Shown here: positions 63,541 to 64,000 of the stretch, in pieces
Position numbering within the stretch: the stretch's first letter is position 1
Layout: every line of letters begins with the position of its first letter
Assembly: GCF_012911925.1 (NCBI RefSeq)
Contig: NZ_JAAXKY010000006.1
Location: 1-64,000 of the forward strand
Origin: Pseudonocardia xinjiangensis
GTDB taxonomy: Bacteria; Actinomycetota; Actinomycetes; Mycobacteriales; Pseudonocardiaceae
Direction: 5' to 3'
Length of the DNA stretch: 64,000 bases
Made by a program: the position numbers and the translations under genes
Notes under the pieces: model-generated
Database searches by the model: none
What the model was told of the DNA's origin: nothing
The model's input: the letters and a program-made list of their open reading frames with translations, nothing else

Positions 63541-64000
63541 TGCGTCACCGCCTCGTCCGCCGCCACCCCCGTCGGGTCCTCACTCGGGTCCTGACGGGGG
63601 TGGCGGCGCTGTGCGCCGTGTTCAGTCTCGGGCTGGTCGCGTGCGGAATGGAGACCGGCGCCGATCGTCCCGTGGTGACCGCTCCCGCGCCGGGGGAACG
63701 GGCACCTGCTCCTTCCGGGGGGCCGTTGGCGGCGCCCCTGCCCCGTTCGGAGCCGGTGAAGATCCAGATCCCGAGCCTCGGGGTCACCTCCGAGCTCATG
63801 GATCTCGGCCTGCAGGCCGACGGCACGATGGAGGTGCCACCTGGTGCCTACCCGGCGGGTTGGTACACGGGAGCGCCGAGTCCGGGCGAGCTGGGTCCGG
63901 CCGTCATCGCCGGGCACGTCAACTGGGCAGGCAAGGACGGTGTGTTCTCGAAGCTGACGGAGCTCAAGCCCGGTGACCAGGTGGCGGTGGCCCGGCAGGA
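63540..64000 (+). CDS. Class F sortase (partial, runs off the window)
   Basis: The ATG overlaps the stop of the surface protein gene (TGATG). The first 153 codons are present: an N-terminal membrane anchor (VLTGVAALCAVFSLGLVACG, which also resembles a lipobox), a Pro-rich linker, then the sortase core VKIQIPSLGVTSELMDLGLQ, WYTGAPSPGELGPAVIAGH and the catalytic His in AGHVNW. The Cys and Arg lie beyond position 64000. Coupling to the preceding gene indicates it anchors that protein. Confidence 0.85.
   Translation, partial: MRHRLVRRHPRRVLTRVLTGVAALCAVFSLGLVACGMETGADRPVVTAPAPGERAPAPSGGPLAAPLPRSEPVKIQIPSLGVTSELMDLGLQADGTMEVPPGAYPAGWYTGAPSPGELGPAVIAGHVNWAGKDGVFSKLTELKPGDQVAVARQ

Overview
The window is a high-GC actinobacterial chromosome segment, most likely from Pseudonocardiales (a Pseudonocardia-like organism). 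The evidence is frequent GTG/TTG starts, many four-base ATGA/GTGA gene overlaps, a menaquinone-linked nuo operon arranged as in mycobacteria and relatives, TIGR03086-type DinB proteins typical of mycothiol producers, and a class F sortase. Function calls rest on reading motifs by eye; no database search was run.

Layout. Positions 1-19,457 hold a respiratory block: demethylmenaquinone methyltransferase, a MenJ-type menaquinone reductase, the complete 14-subunit nuoA-N operon with a possible 35-codon ORF before nuoL, and a polyprenyl diphosphate synthase. Quinone synthesis genes therefore bracket the quinone-reducing complex. A RarD-like permease and a single-pass membrane protein follow. Positions 21,555-25,525 hold five paralogues of a small secreted two-cysteine protein. 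Each has its own promoter and terminator, and most share a block upstream of -35 and a hairpin in the 5'UTR; this is the most unusual chromosomal feature. Then come korB/korA, an enoyl-CoA hydratase, htpX, an SRPBCC/ArsR pair with a palindromic operator, an AraC regulator, an alpha/beta hydrolase, an EamA transporter behind a ykkC (guanidine-I-like) riboswitch candidate, and a YajQ protein.

Positions 36,198-45,462 are an integrated element of about 9.2 kb in tRNA-Tyr, bounded by a 60-bp direct repeat. Its backbone is integrase, excisionase, a RepSA-like initiator and a TraB/FtsK remnant cut off at its Walker A motif, so it resembles a decayed AICE (actinomycete integrative and conjugative element). 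Its cargo, partly lower in GC, is an unknown 113-aa protein, a PP2C phosphatase with an in-frame TGA, a TIGR02391 (Ymh) protein and an Mrr-like nuclease. A 130-nt imperfect inverted repeat lies next to the right attachment site.

Positions 45,500-64,000 are ordinary accessory chromosome: a DUF899 protein, a DinB protein, an HXXEE protein and a multi-pass membrane protein interspersed with three 60-bp palindromic repeats; an APH-family kinase; a frameshifted trpD; an acyl-CoA ligase; a methyltransferase; a nitrate/sulfonate-type ABC transporter; an SMR pump with its TetR regulator and two palindromic operators; DinB, DUF1275, cupin, hemerythrin and Nudix genes; a small Cys/His-rich protein; and, at the right edge, a D/K/N-rich surface protein followed by the start of a class F sortase gene that runs off the window.
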